Part shown: piece by piece, positions 17,089-25,785 of the stretch | Position numbering within the stretch: the first letter of the stretch is position 1 | Layout: each line of letters begins with the position of its first letter | Origin: an uncultured Lachnospiraceae bacterium | GTDB lineage: Bacteria > Bacillota > Clostridia > Lachnospirales > Lachnospiraceae | Direction of reading: 5' to 3' | Length of the DNA stretch: 61,739 nucleotides | NCBI GenBank assembly: GCA_910578825.1 | Contig: CAJTSB010000010.1 | Coordinates: 1 to 61,739 of the forward strand | Program-made: the position numbers and the translations under genes | Notes under the pieces: model-generated | The model's database searches: none | Told to the model about the DNA's origin: nothing | The model's input: the letters and a program-made list of their open reading frames with translations, nothing else

Positions 17089-19965
17089 TTAAGCATCCGC
17101 TACCGAGGCATCCTTATCCAGCTTTTCCTCAAATACATCCTCCGGTACAGGTTTGGCATAACGGTATCCCTGAGCCACATAAGCCCCGATTTCCTGCATC
17201 AGTTCCACATCGTTGTCTGTCTCAACACCCTCACATACAATCTGTGCCTCCAGCTCCTCGGCAAGGTTCACAATTCCCTTCATGATTTTCACCTGACGAT
17301 TTCTGTCCTGCCTGTTCAACAGGAATGAGCGGTCAAGCTTGATGACCGACGCCGGAATCTGTTCAAAGATGCCGAGAGAAGAATATCCGGAGCCAAAATC
17401 ATCAATCGAAAGGCGTACGCCTTTACTGCGCAGCGTATCTATGGTTTCTTTCACTATCTGCTGCTGCAATTCTTCTACCACAATCGTCTCTGTCATTTCC
17501 ATCTCAATTAAGTCCTTGGGAATCTGATAGCGCCCGAGAACTTCCTCAAACCGTTCCGGAAAATCCGACCGGATAAAATGCATTCTGGAAAAATTACAGG
17601 AAATCGTAACGACCGGTTTCCCCTCCTGAATCCTTCTTCTGAGCATCCGGCAAACACATTCCAATACAAAGAAATCAATATCCGTCACCCGTCCGGTCTG
17701 CTCATAATACGGTATGAAAAATCCCGGAGCTCTTACCATGCCATCCGCCGTGGGATCCAAAAACCGCACAAGCGCTTCCGCACCGACTATTTTCTCACTG
17801 CGGATATCCACCTTTGCCTGATAATATGCAACAAAATTCTCTTCTATGTCAACAGACTCAAGCAGTTTTTCCCGCTCATGCCTCTGTTTCAATGATTGCT
17901 CAAGCATCTCATCGTAAACCATCACATCGCCCAGACGGCTCTCCTTCATATATTCCATCGCCTGGGTCGCATAGTTGACCGCCACACGCATATCACTGCT
18001 GTCCGATGGAAGCAGATAGACGCCCATCTGAATCGACATATGGTTCTCCGTCTCTTCGTAGATATCCTGCTCCGTCTCCTGCCGGACCTGTTTTAACCGC
18101 TCCATAAACGCATCCTCTGTCTGATAACGCAAAAGCAGTACGAAACGATCCCCCTGATTTCTGGCACAGATTTCATGCTCTTTACTGATACTTTGTTTCA
18201 GATTCTTTGCCACTAATTCCAAAAGCCGCTGACCTGCATTCCATCCATAAATAATATTATAGCGGCGAAATTGTGAGATATTCAGGCAAATAACCGCATA
18301 CTGCTGTCCCCTGCGCTCCGGCAAAAGCTTTGCTTCCCCCTGATAAATCAGATAATTCAGGTTCCAGATATCCATTCCCGTATCTTTGTACATCAGTTGC
18401 TGAATTTTCCTGCCGCCCTTTATCATCTTGTATGCCACCAGAATAACAACCACGATAACCGCCAGCAGCAATATCATAATCTCAATGCTGTGGGCGCGCA
18501 GAAAACGCTCAAAATTCATCTGGGAATGGACATTACTCTTCAACATGTATTCACTGACTGCCCGGGCGTCGATTACATCAACCATCTTACTTAAGATTCC
18601 TGCCAGCAATTTACTGTCATCTTTGACCGCAATAGAGATATTGTGTTCCCTGCTCAACACACTTTTAATCTTCATTCCGCTGTAAGACAGCTCTGTACCC
18701 ATCAAATACTCGGACAGATAACCATCGCACAACACTGCGTCTGCCGTTCCCTTTCCTACGGCGTCCAAACATTCTTGCTGGGTATCCCGAAACTCAAGGT
18801 TTACCTCTTCCAGATTAAATACAGCCGCCGCTTCCGATTCCAGATATGGCACGGTGGTAAGGACGTCCACCTCATTGAGCGTCTTGTCCTCTTTCATGGC
18901 GACAACCAGCGGAATCTCTGCATACTCCTTGATCATATGGAACCCATACCCTTCCAGTTCCTCCTTGGTATCGGTACAGTAAGAGAGGATATCAACCGTT
19001 CCCTCTTCAAGCGCGTCCCTTGCCTGCTGCGGCGTGTCAAATTTCTTATATGCAAGCTCCAACCCTGCATACCCCAGTTCCCTGTCTAAAAGTTCCCGGG
19101 ATAGTCCCTGGCATTCGCCGTTTTTCTCATAACAGAAGGGATAATAACCGTCAAGATAAGCGATTGTAACTTTTCCCTTCTCTGCAATATATTCCTTCTC
19201 CTCAGTGGTAAATACTACCGTCTTGTCCAGCCTGCTCTGGTAAAACCGGTTCATCAGCTCTGTTTCCAGCTCCGGGCGGCTGATTTTCAAATCTGCAATC
19301 GCCTGGTTTAACTCCCGCAATACATCTTCATTTCCCTGATATGTAATATAATAAAACGGCATTGGTGCAAACCGTCCCAACAGTCGATGCCCCTCCCGGA
19401 CTTCTGTAAATGAATGGATATACGCGTCAATCTCTCCGTCATCCAATGCCTGTATAAGATCCGCCGTGGATTCATATGACTTTAACTTTGGATCTGTCAA
19501 CCCATTGTCTTTCATGTATTGCAGGAATTCCTGCTTGCGCACATAAGTCTTCACCATGCCAAACGTAATCTCTTTCATGGCCTCGAAATCCTCATATGCC
19601 AACGTGCTGTCCGCTTTGGCAGCGATTGCCCCGAATGTATACCCGCTTGGAAGCGAGGCATATTGATAAACCTGTGCCCGTTCCTCGGAAAACTGAGCGG
19701 AGCCCACCAAATCCACCTGCTTATCCGCCAGCAGTTTTAGCGCTTCATCCCAGCTTGTACACTCCACGTATTCCACTTTCCAGTCCGCATATCCGCATAA
19801 TTCATTCAGATAGCGTACATCCATGCCATCATATTGCTCTCCCTCCCTGATATGGTAACCGTCCATTGGGAAAAATGCGACCTTTACGTTCCTCTTGTCC
19901 GCCGCCTGAATTCCCTTCGGCAAAAACAGGCCGGCAATCCCCGCCAGCATTACTGTCAGCATCAA
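17089..19965 (-). CDS. Membrane c-di-GMP phosphodiesterase with two solute-binding sensor domains and degenerate GGDEF
   Basis: Domain order: signal sequence, two tandem bacterial extracellular solute-binding (family 3) domains (about 26-250 and 265-485), one helix near 492-513, a GGDEF-like domain, and a C-terminal EAL domain. The GGDEF motif is replaced by NQGDRF, so cyclase activity is unlikely. The EAL domain keeps EALVRF, the ETE of EMTETI, DDFGSGYSSL, the Lys of IKLDRS and CEGVET, so c-di-GMP hydrolysis is expected. The second binding domain ends before the membrane, which suggests direct ligand control. The start is uncertain: TTG at 19965 or ATG at 19962 lacks the charged n-region. 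In-frame codons up to an ATT at 20013 would supply it (IIKQQFKIRLRRGIAF). Confidence 0.9.
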   Translation of the reverse strand: MMLTVMLAGIAGLFLPKGIQAADKRNVKVAFFPMDGYHIREGEQYDGMDVRYLNELCGYADWKVEYVECTSWDEALKLLADKQVDLVGSAQFSEERAQVYQYASLPSGYTFGAIAAKADSTLAYEDFEAMKEITFGMVKTYVRKQEFLQYMKDNGLTDPKLKSYESTADLIQALDDGEIDAYIHSFTEVREGHRLLGRFAPMPFYYITYQGNEDVLRELNQAIADLKISRPELETELMNRFYQSRLDKTVVFTTEEKEYIAEKGKVTIAYLDGYYPFCYEKNGECQGLSRELLDRELGYAGLELAYKKFDTPQQARDALEEGTVDILSYCTDTKEELEGYGFHMIKEYAEIPLVVAMKEDKTLNEVDVLTTVPYLESEAAAVFNLEEVNLEFRDTQQECLDAVGKGTADAVLCDGYLSEYLMGTELSYSGMKIKSVLSREHNISIAVKDDSKLLAGILSKMVDVIDARAVSEYMLKSNVHSQMNFERFLRAHSIEIMILLLAVIVVVILVAYKMIKGGRKIQQLMYKDTGMDIWNLNYLIYQGEAKLLPERRGQQYAVICLNISQFRRYNIIYGWNAGQRLLELVAKNLKQSISKEHEICARNQGDRFVLLLRYQTEDAFMERLKQVRQETEQDIYEETENHMSIQMGVYLLPSDSSDMRVAVNYATQAMEYMKESRLGDVMVYDEMLEQSLKQRHEREKLLESVDIEENFVAYYQAKVDIRSEKIVGAEALVRFLDPTADGMVRAPGFFIPYYEQTGRVTDIDFFVLECVCRMLRRRIQEGKPVVTISCNFSRMHFIRSDFPERFEEVLGRYQIPKDLIEMEMTETIVVEELQQQIVKETIDTLRSKGVRLSIDDFGSGYSSLGIFEQIPASVIKLDRSFLLNRQDRNRQVKIMKGIVNLAEELEAQIVCEGVETDNDVELMQEIGAYVAQGYRYAKPVPEDVFEEKLDKDASVADA

Positions 19966-20183
19966 AAATGCAATTCCTCTTCTTAATCTGATCTTAAATT
20001 GCTGTTTGATAATAACACCCCCACCCTTATCTTAATTACAGAATAAAATAATAGCAGTATCAAGTTTCACCTGTCATCCCCTGGTTTTCCTTAATACTAC
20101 TATTATATACAATTCACACAATTTCATCAATAGTTTTCACAACGTAACCCATAATTATCTGACGATAGCTTAGTTTTTCCCGA

Positions 20184-20339
20184 CTACACCTGAGAAAATT
20201 CATCCTTGCCGACAAAACATAACGGGCATTCGAAATCTTCCGGCAAATCTTCCCATTTTGTCCCTGGCTCGATTCCTCCATCGGGATATCCCTGTTCTTC
20301 ATCGTATTCCCATCCACAAACATCACAGATATATTTCAT
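20184..20339 (-). CDS. Rubredoxin
   Basis: A 51-residue protein starting MKYICDVCGWEYDEEQGYPD, with a later CPLC pair near residue 38. The two C-x2-C pairs that hold one iron, the YDxxxGxPDxGIxPGTxWEDLPxDF core and the length are all textbook rubredoxin. AAAGGAAA precedes the ATG at 20339. It follows the desulfoferrodoxin gene by 29 bases in the same direction. Rubredoxin is the known electron donor to superoxide reductase, so this is a functional pair for oxygen protection in an anaerobe. Confidence 0.95.
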   Translation of the reverse strand: MKYICDVCGWEYDEEQGYPDGGIEPGTKWEDLPEDFECPLCFVGKDEFSQV

Positions 20340-20368
20340 ATTCGTTTCCTTTCCATTCCCAAATTCTG

Positions 20369-20743
20369 CTATGCCTTCCAGAGGCTGTGCAAGTTGCAGT
20401 ACGCATATACTGCCTCGACTTCATCTCCGTCGCAAAGGGCAAAACGCACCGTAGGTTTCTCCCCCGGATGCAGTATTTTCTGCTGGCTGCCCTGTTTTGT
20501 CTGCAAAGAAACCCATTCAATATAATGTTCCGGCATCATGGGATGCTCTGCAGAACCTACGGTAACAGTTACCGTATTGCCTTCCACCGTATACACCGGA
20601 ATATGCTTTTCTGTTGCGCCATCCGTTGTACCGGGAGTCATCTCTTTCAATTTTTCTCCACAACACACCAATGGTGCGCCGGCATCCTTGATAACCGTAA
20701 CAATATTGCCGCAATGTTCACAAGCGTAAAATTTCTGTTCCAT
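20369..20743 (-). CDS. dfx: Desulfoferrodoxin (2Fe superoxide reductase)
   Basis: This enzyme reduces superoxide to peroxide without making oxygen. The 124-residue protein has the N-terminal rubredoxin-like centre I (C-x2-C in ACEHCGN and the CC of VCCGE near 27). The catalytic centre II ligands are in KHIPVY, EHPM, HYIEW, and the Cys and His of YCNLHSLW at the C-terminus. All centre II ligands are present. The rubredoxin gene is directly downstream, its natural electron donor. Confidence 0.95.
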   Translation of the reverse strand: MEQKFYACEHCGNIVTVIKDAGAPLVCCGEKLKEMTPGTTDGATEKHIPVYTVEGNTVTVTVGSAEHPMMPEHYIEWVSLQTKQGSQQKILHPGEKPTVRFALCDGDEVEAVYAYCNLHSLWKA

Positions 20744-20877
20744 GTCTCATTCCTCTCTTTCTTAATTAGCAATGTCCTGTAAGTCCTGTTTCCTCTTCCT
20801 TCTTACAGTCTGTACTTATCAATCTGTTTTTATGCATTTTATTAAATTCAGAAACCCTTATCCCTGACAAACGCCTG

Positions 20878-21462
20878 CTAAAACACGCCAGTAATAAAAA
20901 TTTCAAGCCCTATCGCAATCAAGATTACACCGCCGAATATGGTTGCCTTATTTGAGAATTTTAATCCAAATTTTCTGCCGATAATCACCCCAGCCGCACT
21001 AATGGCAAAGGTTACCACAGCAATGATAAGCGCACAGACAATCGCCATGATCAGTCCATATCCCGCAATTGTGAATCCAACCGACAGAGCGTCTATAGAA
21101 GTTGCGATCCCCTGCAGGAAAATGTCTGCCATCCCGACTTCCCGCTTTTTCATCTCTTCGTTTTCACTCCGTATGCCTTCCAAAAGCATTTTTCCTCCAA
21201 TGAAGAGCAACAAAACGAGAGCAACCCACGGAATGCACAGCTCAAATGTCTGAAAATATTGAACAACCGTGTGCACACATATCCAGCCAATCATCGGCAT
21301 CAACGCCTGAAAAAAGGCAAATACGCCTGCCACTGCACACATCTTTTTCTTCCTCATGCCCGGCTCATTCAGCCCATTTGCAAGCGATACCGAAAATGCA
21401 TCCATTGCCAGCCCAACACCGAGCAAGGCGCTGTTAAGGAAAAATAATAAGCTCCATTTCAT
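20878..21462 (-). CDS. mntP: Manganese efflux pump MntP
   Basis: MntP exports Mn2+. The start at 21462 (MKWSLLFFLNSALLG) has AGGAGG at eight bases, while the longer frame upstream lacks one. The 194-residue protein has six helices arranged as an internal duplication, with the conserved Asp motifs GVGLAMDAFSVSLANG in the first half and GIATSIDALSVGF in the second. It lies between a two-component system unit and the superoxide reductase genes. Manganese often matters in oxidative stress, which may explain the position. Confidence 0.92.
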   Translation of the reverse strand: MKWSLLFFLNSALLGVGLAMDAFSVSLANGLNEPGMRKKKMCAVAGVFAFFQALMPMIGWICVHTVVQYFQTFELCIPWVALVLLLFIGGKMLLEGIRSENEEMKKREVGMADIFLQGIATSIDALSVGFTIAGYGLIMAIVCALIIAVVTFAISAAGVIIGRKFGLKFSNKATIFGGVILIAIGLEIFITGVF

Positions 21463-21562
21463 CCTGATTCCTCCTGTGCCATGAAAGAAATAAAATACGG
21501 AAATATCATACAATAAAACGCCTGATTTTGCAACGGAACTTATCTCTGCAAATTTTAAACTT

Positions 21563-22492
21563 TTATGGCAGATCCCTTTCTACCCAGAGATAATTGCTGA
21601 TTTCTCCGGACGCCCAGTCCATGCAAAAATCATAAACTGCAAGTCCATCCTTTTTAAAAAACAGCGTATTGCAAACGCTCTTGCTGAGATCCGGACGTTC
21701 TGCAAACTCCTCTTTCAGGGAATCAACTTCCTCTTTTCCATTGTAAACCTCCACACTGTCCCATTCCAGCTCTTCTCCCAGGGATAAATCATACCTGTCT
21801 ATCAGCTCTTTCGCACGCGCTTTGATCTCCTCATCCGTCCATGAAATCGCGGAATAATCTTTCTCCTTCTGATACGGCTGGAATTTGCCAAACGATACTA
21901 TTTTTCCACTGACAGGATCAATCTGGCAGGTATACGACCGGTAACCTTCCTCCGACACGCCATATCCATTCTCCAGCCTTCCCGTCCAGTAAACGATGTT
22001 TATGCCTAACTCCGGTTCCATAAAGTCAATGCTCAGATCTTCCAGCGCATCATCAGGATAAAGGCGATGGATTTCTTTTAGCCAGATCAGCCCGGCCTCA
22101 CTTACGCTGATTTTCACATCGTCCGCAGGTTCTTGCGGCCTCTCGCCGTCTTTTGCATTCTCTTCGTATTCCCGATACATCTTCTCCCAGATATCCTTAA
22201 GCTCCTCTTCTGACATGCGTCCTGTTTTTGCCGCATCCTCTGCGCCGTCTTCTGTTTTTACAACCCCTGCGCCGTCTTCGACTGCAACATTTTCTTCCAC
22301 ATCAGATTTTCCGTCATCCTCCGTGAGCATCCCCATCATCGTATCTGATTTTTTGCTCTCTTCCACTTCCAGTTCCTGCTTCGTCGTTCCCGACTTCTCA
22401 GCATAAATACTCATGCTTCCGATCAAAATCAGCATAAAAACCAGGCACAGGCCTGACGCCGCACAGATAACCAGTAAATTTTTCTTCTTCAT
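21563..22492 (-). CDS. Membrane-anchored exported protein of unknown function
   Basis: Starting at the ATG at 22492 (MKKKNLLVICAASG) with AGAAGG upstream, the 309-residue protein has one N-terminal hydrophobic anchor (about 5-27). A low-complexity acidic linker follows (roughly 30-110, rich in E, D, K and G). The C-terminal domain contains YTCQIDPVSGKIVSFGKF and a WTDEEIKARAKELIDRYDL segment, a pattern seen in PepSY- or YcdB-like extracellular modules; I would not name a family. It follows a two-component histidine kinase by 78 bases in the same direction, so it may be a target or an accessory sensor of that system. Confidence 0.7.
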   Translation of the reverse strand: MKKKNLLVICAASGLCLVFMLILIGSMSIYAEKSGTTKQELEVEESKKSDTMMGMLTEDDGKSDVEENVAVEDGAGVVKTEDGAEDAAKTGRMSEEELKDIWEKMYREYEENAKDGERPQEPADDVKISVSEAGLIWLKEIHRLYPDDALEDLSIDFMEPELGINIVYWTGRLENGYGVSEEGYRSYTCQIDPVSGKIVSFGKFQPYQKEKDYSAISWTDEEIKARAKELIDRYDLSLGEELEWDSVEVYNGKEEVDSLKEEFAERPDLSKSVCNTLFFKKDGLAVYDFCMDWASGEISNYLWVERDLP

Positions 22493-22570
22493 AAGCAACC
22501 TTCTTTCCCCGCAGTTTCTGCGAATTGTATTCCGGCTTCCTGCCGTTACAGATATGATACCGCAGACAGG

Positions 22571-23956
22571 TCATCGTCTTTTTACGTCCTTATTAGGAAG
22601 TTGTAAAATAACAGTCGCTTTCGTTCCTTTTCCCGGTGCAGACGTAAACGCCATCGCACCGCCCAGCCTCTTTACAATCAAATCTACAATGGACAACCCA
22701 AGCCCGACGCCGCCGTCTTTTCTGGAACGGGCTTTATCTACACGGTAAAATGCTTCCGTAATGCGTTCAAGTTCCGCCTCTTCCATGCCAATGCCATAGT
22801 CGATAACTTCAAAAACCTGTTTATCATTTTCACGAAATGAACGGAATACAACCTCATCCCCTTCATTGCTTGCACGAATGGCATTTTCCAAAAGATTTCG
22901 GAACAGGCTGATCAACAATGTTTCTTCTGCAAAAACTGTCTCCTCCTCAAATTCCATCCGAATCGTCAGATTTTTTTCCTGCAATTTTTCCGCCAGAATT
23001 TTTTGCAGGCGCGCAGCCACAACCTGCAGGCTGACTTTTTCCAGTTTCCGCTCTTCCTTCTCATACAAACGCATGGTAAGCATCGTCTCGCTCATCTTAG
23101 CAAGCCGCCCGCTCTCCTCCATAATATACATGAGCCCTTCGCGTCTTTCTTCTTCCGTGGCTTTCGCATATCTTAAATATTGCGCATAACCGTAAATCGA
23201 GGTCAACGGCGTCTTTAACTCATGCGCCATATTATCCATCAATTGCTGTTTTTTGTCATTTTCGTCTTTCAGCGTCTCAATTTGAAACTGAATCGTTTCA
23301 GACATTTTATTTACATTTTTCGATAATTCAGAAATTTCATCCCTGGTCCAGAACGACTGATTCCTGCTGGCATTTGTCTTTCCATATTCCCCTGCCGCAA
23401 TTCGTGCCACGCCCTCATTTAGCCTGCCAAGCGGCTTTAACATCCGCCGCATAAAAACATACAAAATCAGGCAGAGCAAAACAGACATCACAAGGCTGAC
23501 TACCGCAAACACCCGCTTCAACATCCGCCAGACCTCCTCAAAATCCAAAAGGCGTTTCTGATAAAAGATGCGGTACGCCTGATACGGGCTCCCAAGGTTT
23601 TGTTCCACATATATTTCCACACGCTTTCCACCACCACTTACTTTGGAACGAAGGACAGGCGTTTCATTTTTTCCTGTTTTTTTCAGAGAAATCATAAGGT
23701 TCTGCTTTTTGTAATAAGCCTGATAGTTTTCAACCAAAAGTTCCACAACGTTTTCCCTGTAACGTCTGTTGTGCTCCAGAATGGAAAAATCCCGTTCCAA
23801 ATTTTGACAGATAAAATAGCAGTCGGTTTCCGCCTTTTTCTTCTCCTGCGCCAGGTTATAAGAAAAAAGAAACCTTGCCGCAAAAAACAATCCGGCGTTT
23901 AACATCACCAGAAACAGCAACAGGGTTACGAAATAAATTTTTTGCCAGATGCGCAT
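22571..23956 (-). CDS. Sensor histidine kinase, two-component system
   Basis: A 461-residue kinase with an N-terminal helix (about 9-32), an extracytoplasmic loop of about 120 residues, a second helix near 150-170, a HAMP linker (LKPLGRLNEGVARIAAGEYG), and HisKA with the acceptor His in NMAHELKTPLTSIYGYAQYL. The HATPase has N-box LFRNLLENAIRAS, DYGIGM and GVGLGLSIV. The start follows the response regulator stop by five bases, and its ribosome binding site lies inside the end of that gene, so the pair is translationally linked. The architecture is VanS/BaeS-like; the signal is unknown. Confidence 0.92.
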   Translation of the reverse strand: MRIWQKIYFVTLLLFLVMLNAGLFFAARFLFSYNLAQEKKKAETDCYFICQNLERDFSILEHNRRYRENVVELLVENYQAYYKKQNLMISLKKTGKNETPVLRSKVSGGGKRVEIYVEQNLGSPYQAYRIFYQKRLLDFEEVWRMLKRVFAVVSLVMSVLLCLILYVFMRRMLKPLGRLNEGVARIAAGEYGKTNASRNQSFWTRDEISELSKNVNKMSETIQFQIETLKDENDKKQQLMDNMAHELKTPLTSIYGYAQYLRYAKATEEERREGLMYIMEESGRLAKMSETMLTMRLYEKEERKLEKVSLQVVAARLQKILAEKLQEKNLTIRMEFEEETVFAEETLLISLFRNLLENAIRASNEGDEVVFRSFRENDKQVFEVIDYGIGMEEAELERITEAFYRVDKARSRKDGGVGLGLSIVDLIVKRLGGAMAFTSAPGKGTKATVILQLPNKDVKRR

Positions 23957-23961
23957 TGCTT

Positions 23962-24624
23962 TTACTTCTCCTTTTCAATCTCCAGGCGGTATCCAGTTTT
24001 GTAAACCGTTTTAATTTGACGCTCCAGATTTAATTTCTTCCGCAATTTTGTAATATGTACGTCAACGGTACGCGTATCTCCCACATAATCATACCCCCAT
24101 GCCAGTTCTAAAAGCTTTTCCCTGGACAGTGCGATATTGCGGTTTAAAATCAAAACCTCCAAAAGCTCAAACTCCTGCCTTGCCAGTTCGACTTCAAGAC
24201 CGTCCACCATAACTTTTCTTGCTTTCAAGTCGATTTCCGTCTTCCCGATACATATTTTGCAGTCTGCTTTCTGCGTTTTCGTCAAAACAAGATGGACGCG
24301 CGCAATTAGCTCAAGCATTTCAAACGGTTTTGTCATATAATCCCATGCCCCGGAGCCCAGACCGGTCAGCTTATCAGAAATGTGGTTTTTTGCCGTCAGA
24401 AATATCACAGGAATATCCCCGACATACTGCATCAGGGAAAATCCGTCAATATAGGGGAGCATTACATCCAAAATAATCAAATCATAGGATGCGCCGGACT
24501 CCAACTTTTGTTTCGCTGCCTTTCCATCATAAAGCTGGTCGCAGACATGACCTGCCAGCATAAGGTTTTGCCTAATCAGGCGGTTAATTGGTTCTTCATC
24601 TTCAACAATCAGTATATTTGCCAT
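23962..24624 (-). CDS. OmpR-family response regulator
   Basis: The start at 24624 (MANILIVEDEEPINRLIRQN) has AAAGGAG six bases before it. The 220-residue protein has a receiver domain with the acidic pocket VEDEE, phospho-acceptor Asp in IILDVMLPYIDG and the conserved Lys in YMTKPFE. A C-terminal winged helix follows (SREKLLELAWGYDYVGDTRT, VDVHITKLRKKL). It is the first gene of the operon RR, kinase, exported protein. Confidence 0.93.
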   Translation of the reverse strand: MANILIVEDEEPINRLIRQNLMLAGHVCDQLYDGKAAKQKLESGASYDLIILDVMLPYIDGFSLMQYVGDIPVIFLTAKNHISDKLTGLGSGAWDYMTKPFEMLELIARVHLVLTKTQKADCKICIGKTEIDLKARKVMVDGLEVELARQEFELLEVLILNRNIALSREKLLELAWGYDYVGDTRTVDVHITKLRKKLNLERQIKTVYKTGYRLEIEKEK

Positions 24625-24745
24625 GTATGCTCCTTTGCTGCAGCCGGCGGCCAGAATCTTTCTTCCGCCAGCCATATCTATTTTTATTATACATCAAATA
24701 TGTTAGAAAGTTGTAACGAAACATCAAAAATCCAGGCACGGCTTT

Positions 24746-24841
24746 TTAATAATATCCATATCTCTTCCTGTATTTCAGGAACAGGAACACGGACAGGGCA
24801 AACGCCATCAACTCTGCTGCAGGAGTCGCCAGCCAGATGCC
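24746..24841 (-). pseudogene. C-terminal remnant of a MATE efflux pump
   Basis: On the minus strand, 31 codons ending in TAA at 24746 read GIWLATPAAELMAFALSVFL followed by FLKYRKRYGYY. This is the last helix and basic tail of a MATE multidrug exporter of the clostridial type. An in-frame stop lies directly before it, and the other eleven helices are missing. It sits 72 bases from a GyrI-like remnant on the other strand. Confidence 0.65.
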
Positions 24842-24913
24842 TTATGGCTCCATGATTCCTGTTTCCAGCTTGCAAAACGGAGTCTTTGATGATTATTGCA
24901 GGCTCTTTATTGA

Positions 24914-25150
24914 AATTCCTTTCCTCAAAAAAAGACCGGACTGCATACGCAGCCCGGCGGAACCTATCTGAGAGCCTTCCATAAAGGGGATTGGGAACTG
25001 ATCCCCAAGCGGTATCAGGAAATCCTTGCATACGCCAACCAACATCATTTAACGCCCTATGGATATTCCTACGAAATGGGCATTAATGAAACTGTGATTG
25101 ACCGGATGGAAGACTATATTGTACAGATTGAGATACCTGTTTGCAAATAA
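24914..25150 (+). pseudogene. C-terminal remnant of a GyrI-domain (MerR/BltR-type) regulator
   Basis: An open frame of 78 codons runs from the codon after an in-frame stop at 24911 to TAA at 25150. It reads PGGTYLRAFHKGDWELIPKR, then YQEILAYANQHHL, GYSYEMGINE and DRMEDYIVQIEIPV. These are the second half of a GyrI-like small-molecule binding domain, as found at the C-terminus of MerR-family drug-efflux regulators. No start codon, ribosome binding site or DNA-binding domain remains. Confidence 0.65.
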
Positions 25151-25195
25151 TGAAACCTATTGCAAGATATATATTTCATAGCAGAAATACATGTA

Positions 25196-25609
25196 TTATT
25201 TACATCCTCCGCCACTTCCACCGCACCCATGGTTATCAGAGCCGCACTGGTGTCCTTCTCCATGGTGATGTCCATGGTGATCGCAGTGAACATCAGGATT
25301 AAATGCAAGATTTCCGGCAAGCAGGGCATTTACCGCATCATCCGTATTACCGGATACTCCTCCATAAAGACGAATTCCTGCCTGCGCCAGGGCATTCTGT
25401 GCACCTGCGCCAATTCCCCCGCAGATTAATGTATCCACATTCCATGCCAAAAGCATTCCTGCTAAAGCGCCATGGCCGTTTCCATTTGTATCCATAACCT
25501 GCGCATCGGTAACCTTTCCCTCTTCAATATCATAAACCTTAAACTGTTCTGTACGCCCAAAATGTTGAAATACGTTTCCATTTTCATAAGTAACTGCAAT
25601 CTTCATCAT
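25196..25609 (-). CDS. NifX/NifB-family FeMo-cofactor-binding-like protein with His-rich tail
   Basis: The 137-residue protein begins MMKIAVTYENGNVFQHFGRT and contains DTLICGGIGAGAQNALAQAG, matching the dinitrogenase iron-molybdenum cofactor biosynthesis domain (NifX/NafY/NifB C-terminus). The last 30 residues are rich in His, Cys and Gly (HCDHHGHHHGEGH, CGGSGGGC), which suggests metal binding. Stand-alone members are common in anaerobes without nitrogenase, and no nif genes are seen here. AAAGGAAA precedes the ATG. It is a single gene downstream of ldh in the same orientation, 177 bases away. Confidence 0.88.
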   Translation of the reverse strand: MMKIAVTYENGNVFQHFGRTEQFKVYDIEEGKVTDAQVMDTNGNGHGALAGMLLAWNVDTLICGGIGAGAQNALAQAGIRLYGGVSGNTDDAVNALLAGNLAFNPDVHCDHHGHHHGEGHQCGSDNHGCGGSGGGCK

Positions 25610-25785
25610 TCCTGTTTCCTTTCTTTTATTTTGACTGTGTTATGTTTCTTTCAATCATCCACCGTCAGGAAAACATTATAGACGTTTCAGACATAAAATT
25701 CAAGTTACCTGCATGGGAATCATATTTCAGTTTACACGAGAATCACATTTCCAACATTGCAAACCGGCAATATTATCCTGTACCA

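Noticed and set aside
20114..20326. 70-codon minus-strand frame overlapping rubredoxin
   Set aside because: It is the shifted frame of the rubredoxin gene at 20184-20339, which has the proper CxxC pairs and ribosome binding site.
24687..25031. 114-codon minus-strand frame over the MATE and GyrI remnants
   Set aside because: No ribosome binding site or known motif; the two remnants explain the sequence better in other frames.
25640..25785. Possible coding remnant between nifX-like gene and ldh
   Set aside because: A short plus-strand frame exists but has no ribosome binding site and no recognisable similarity.
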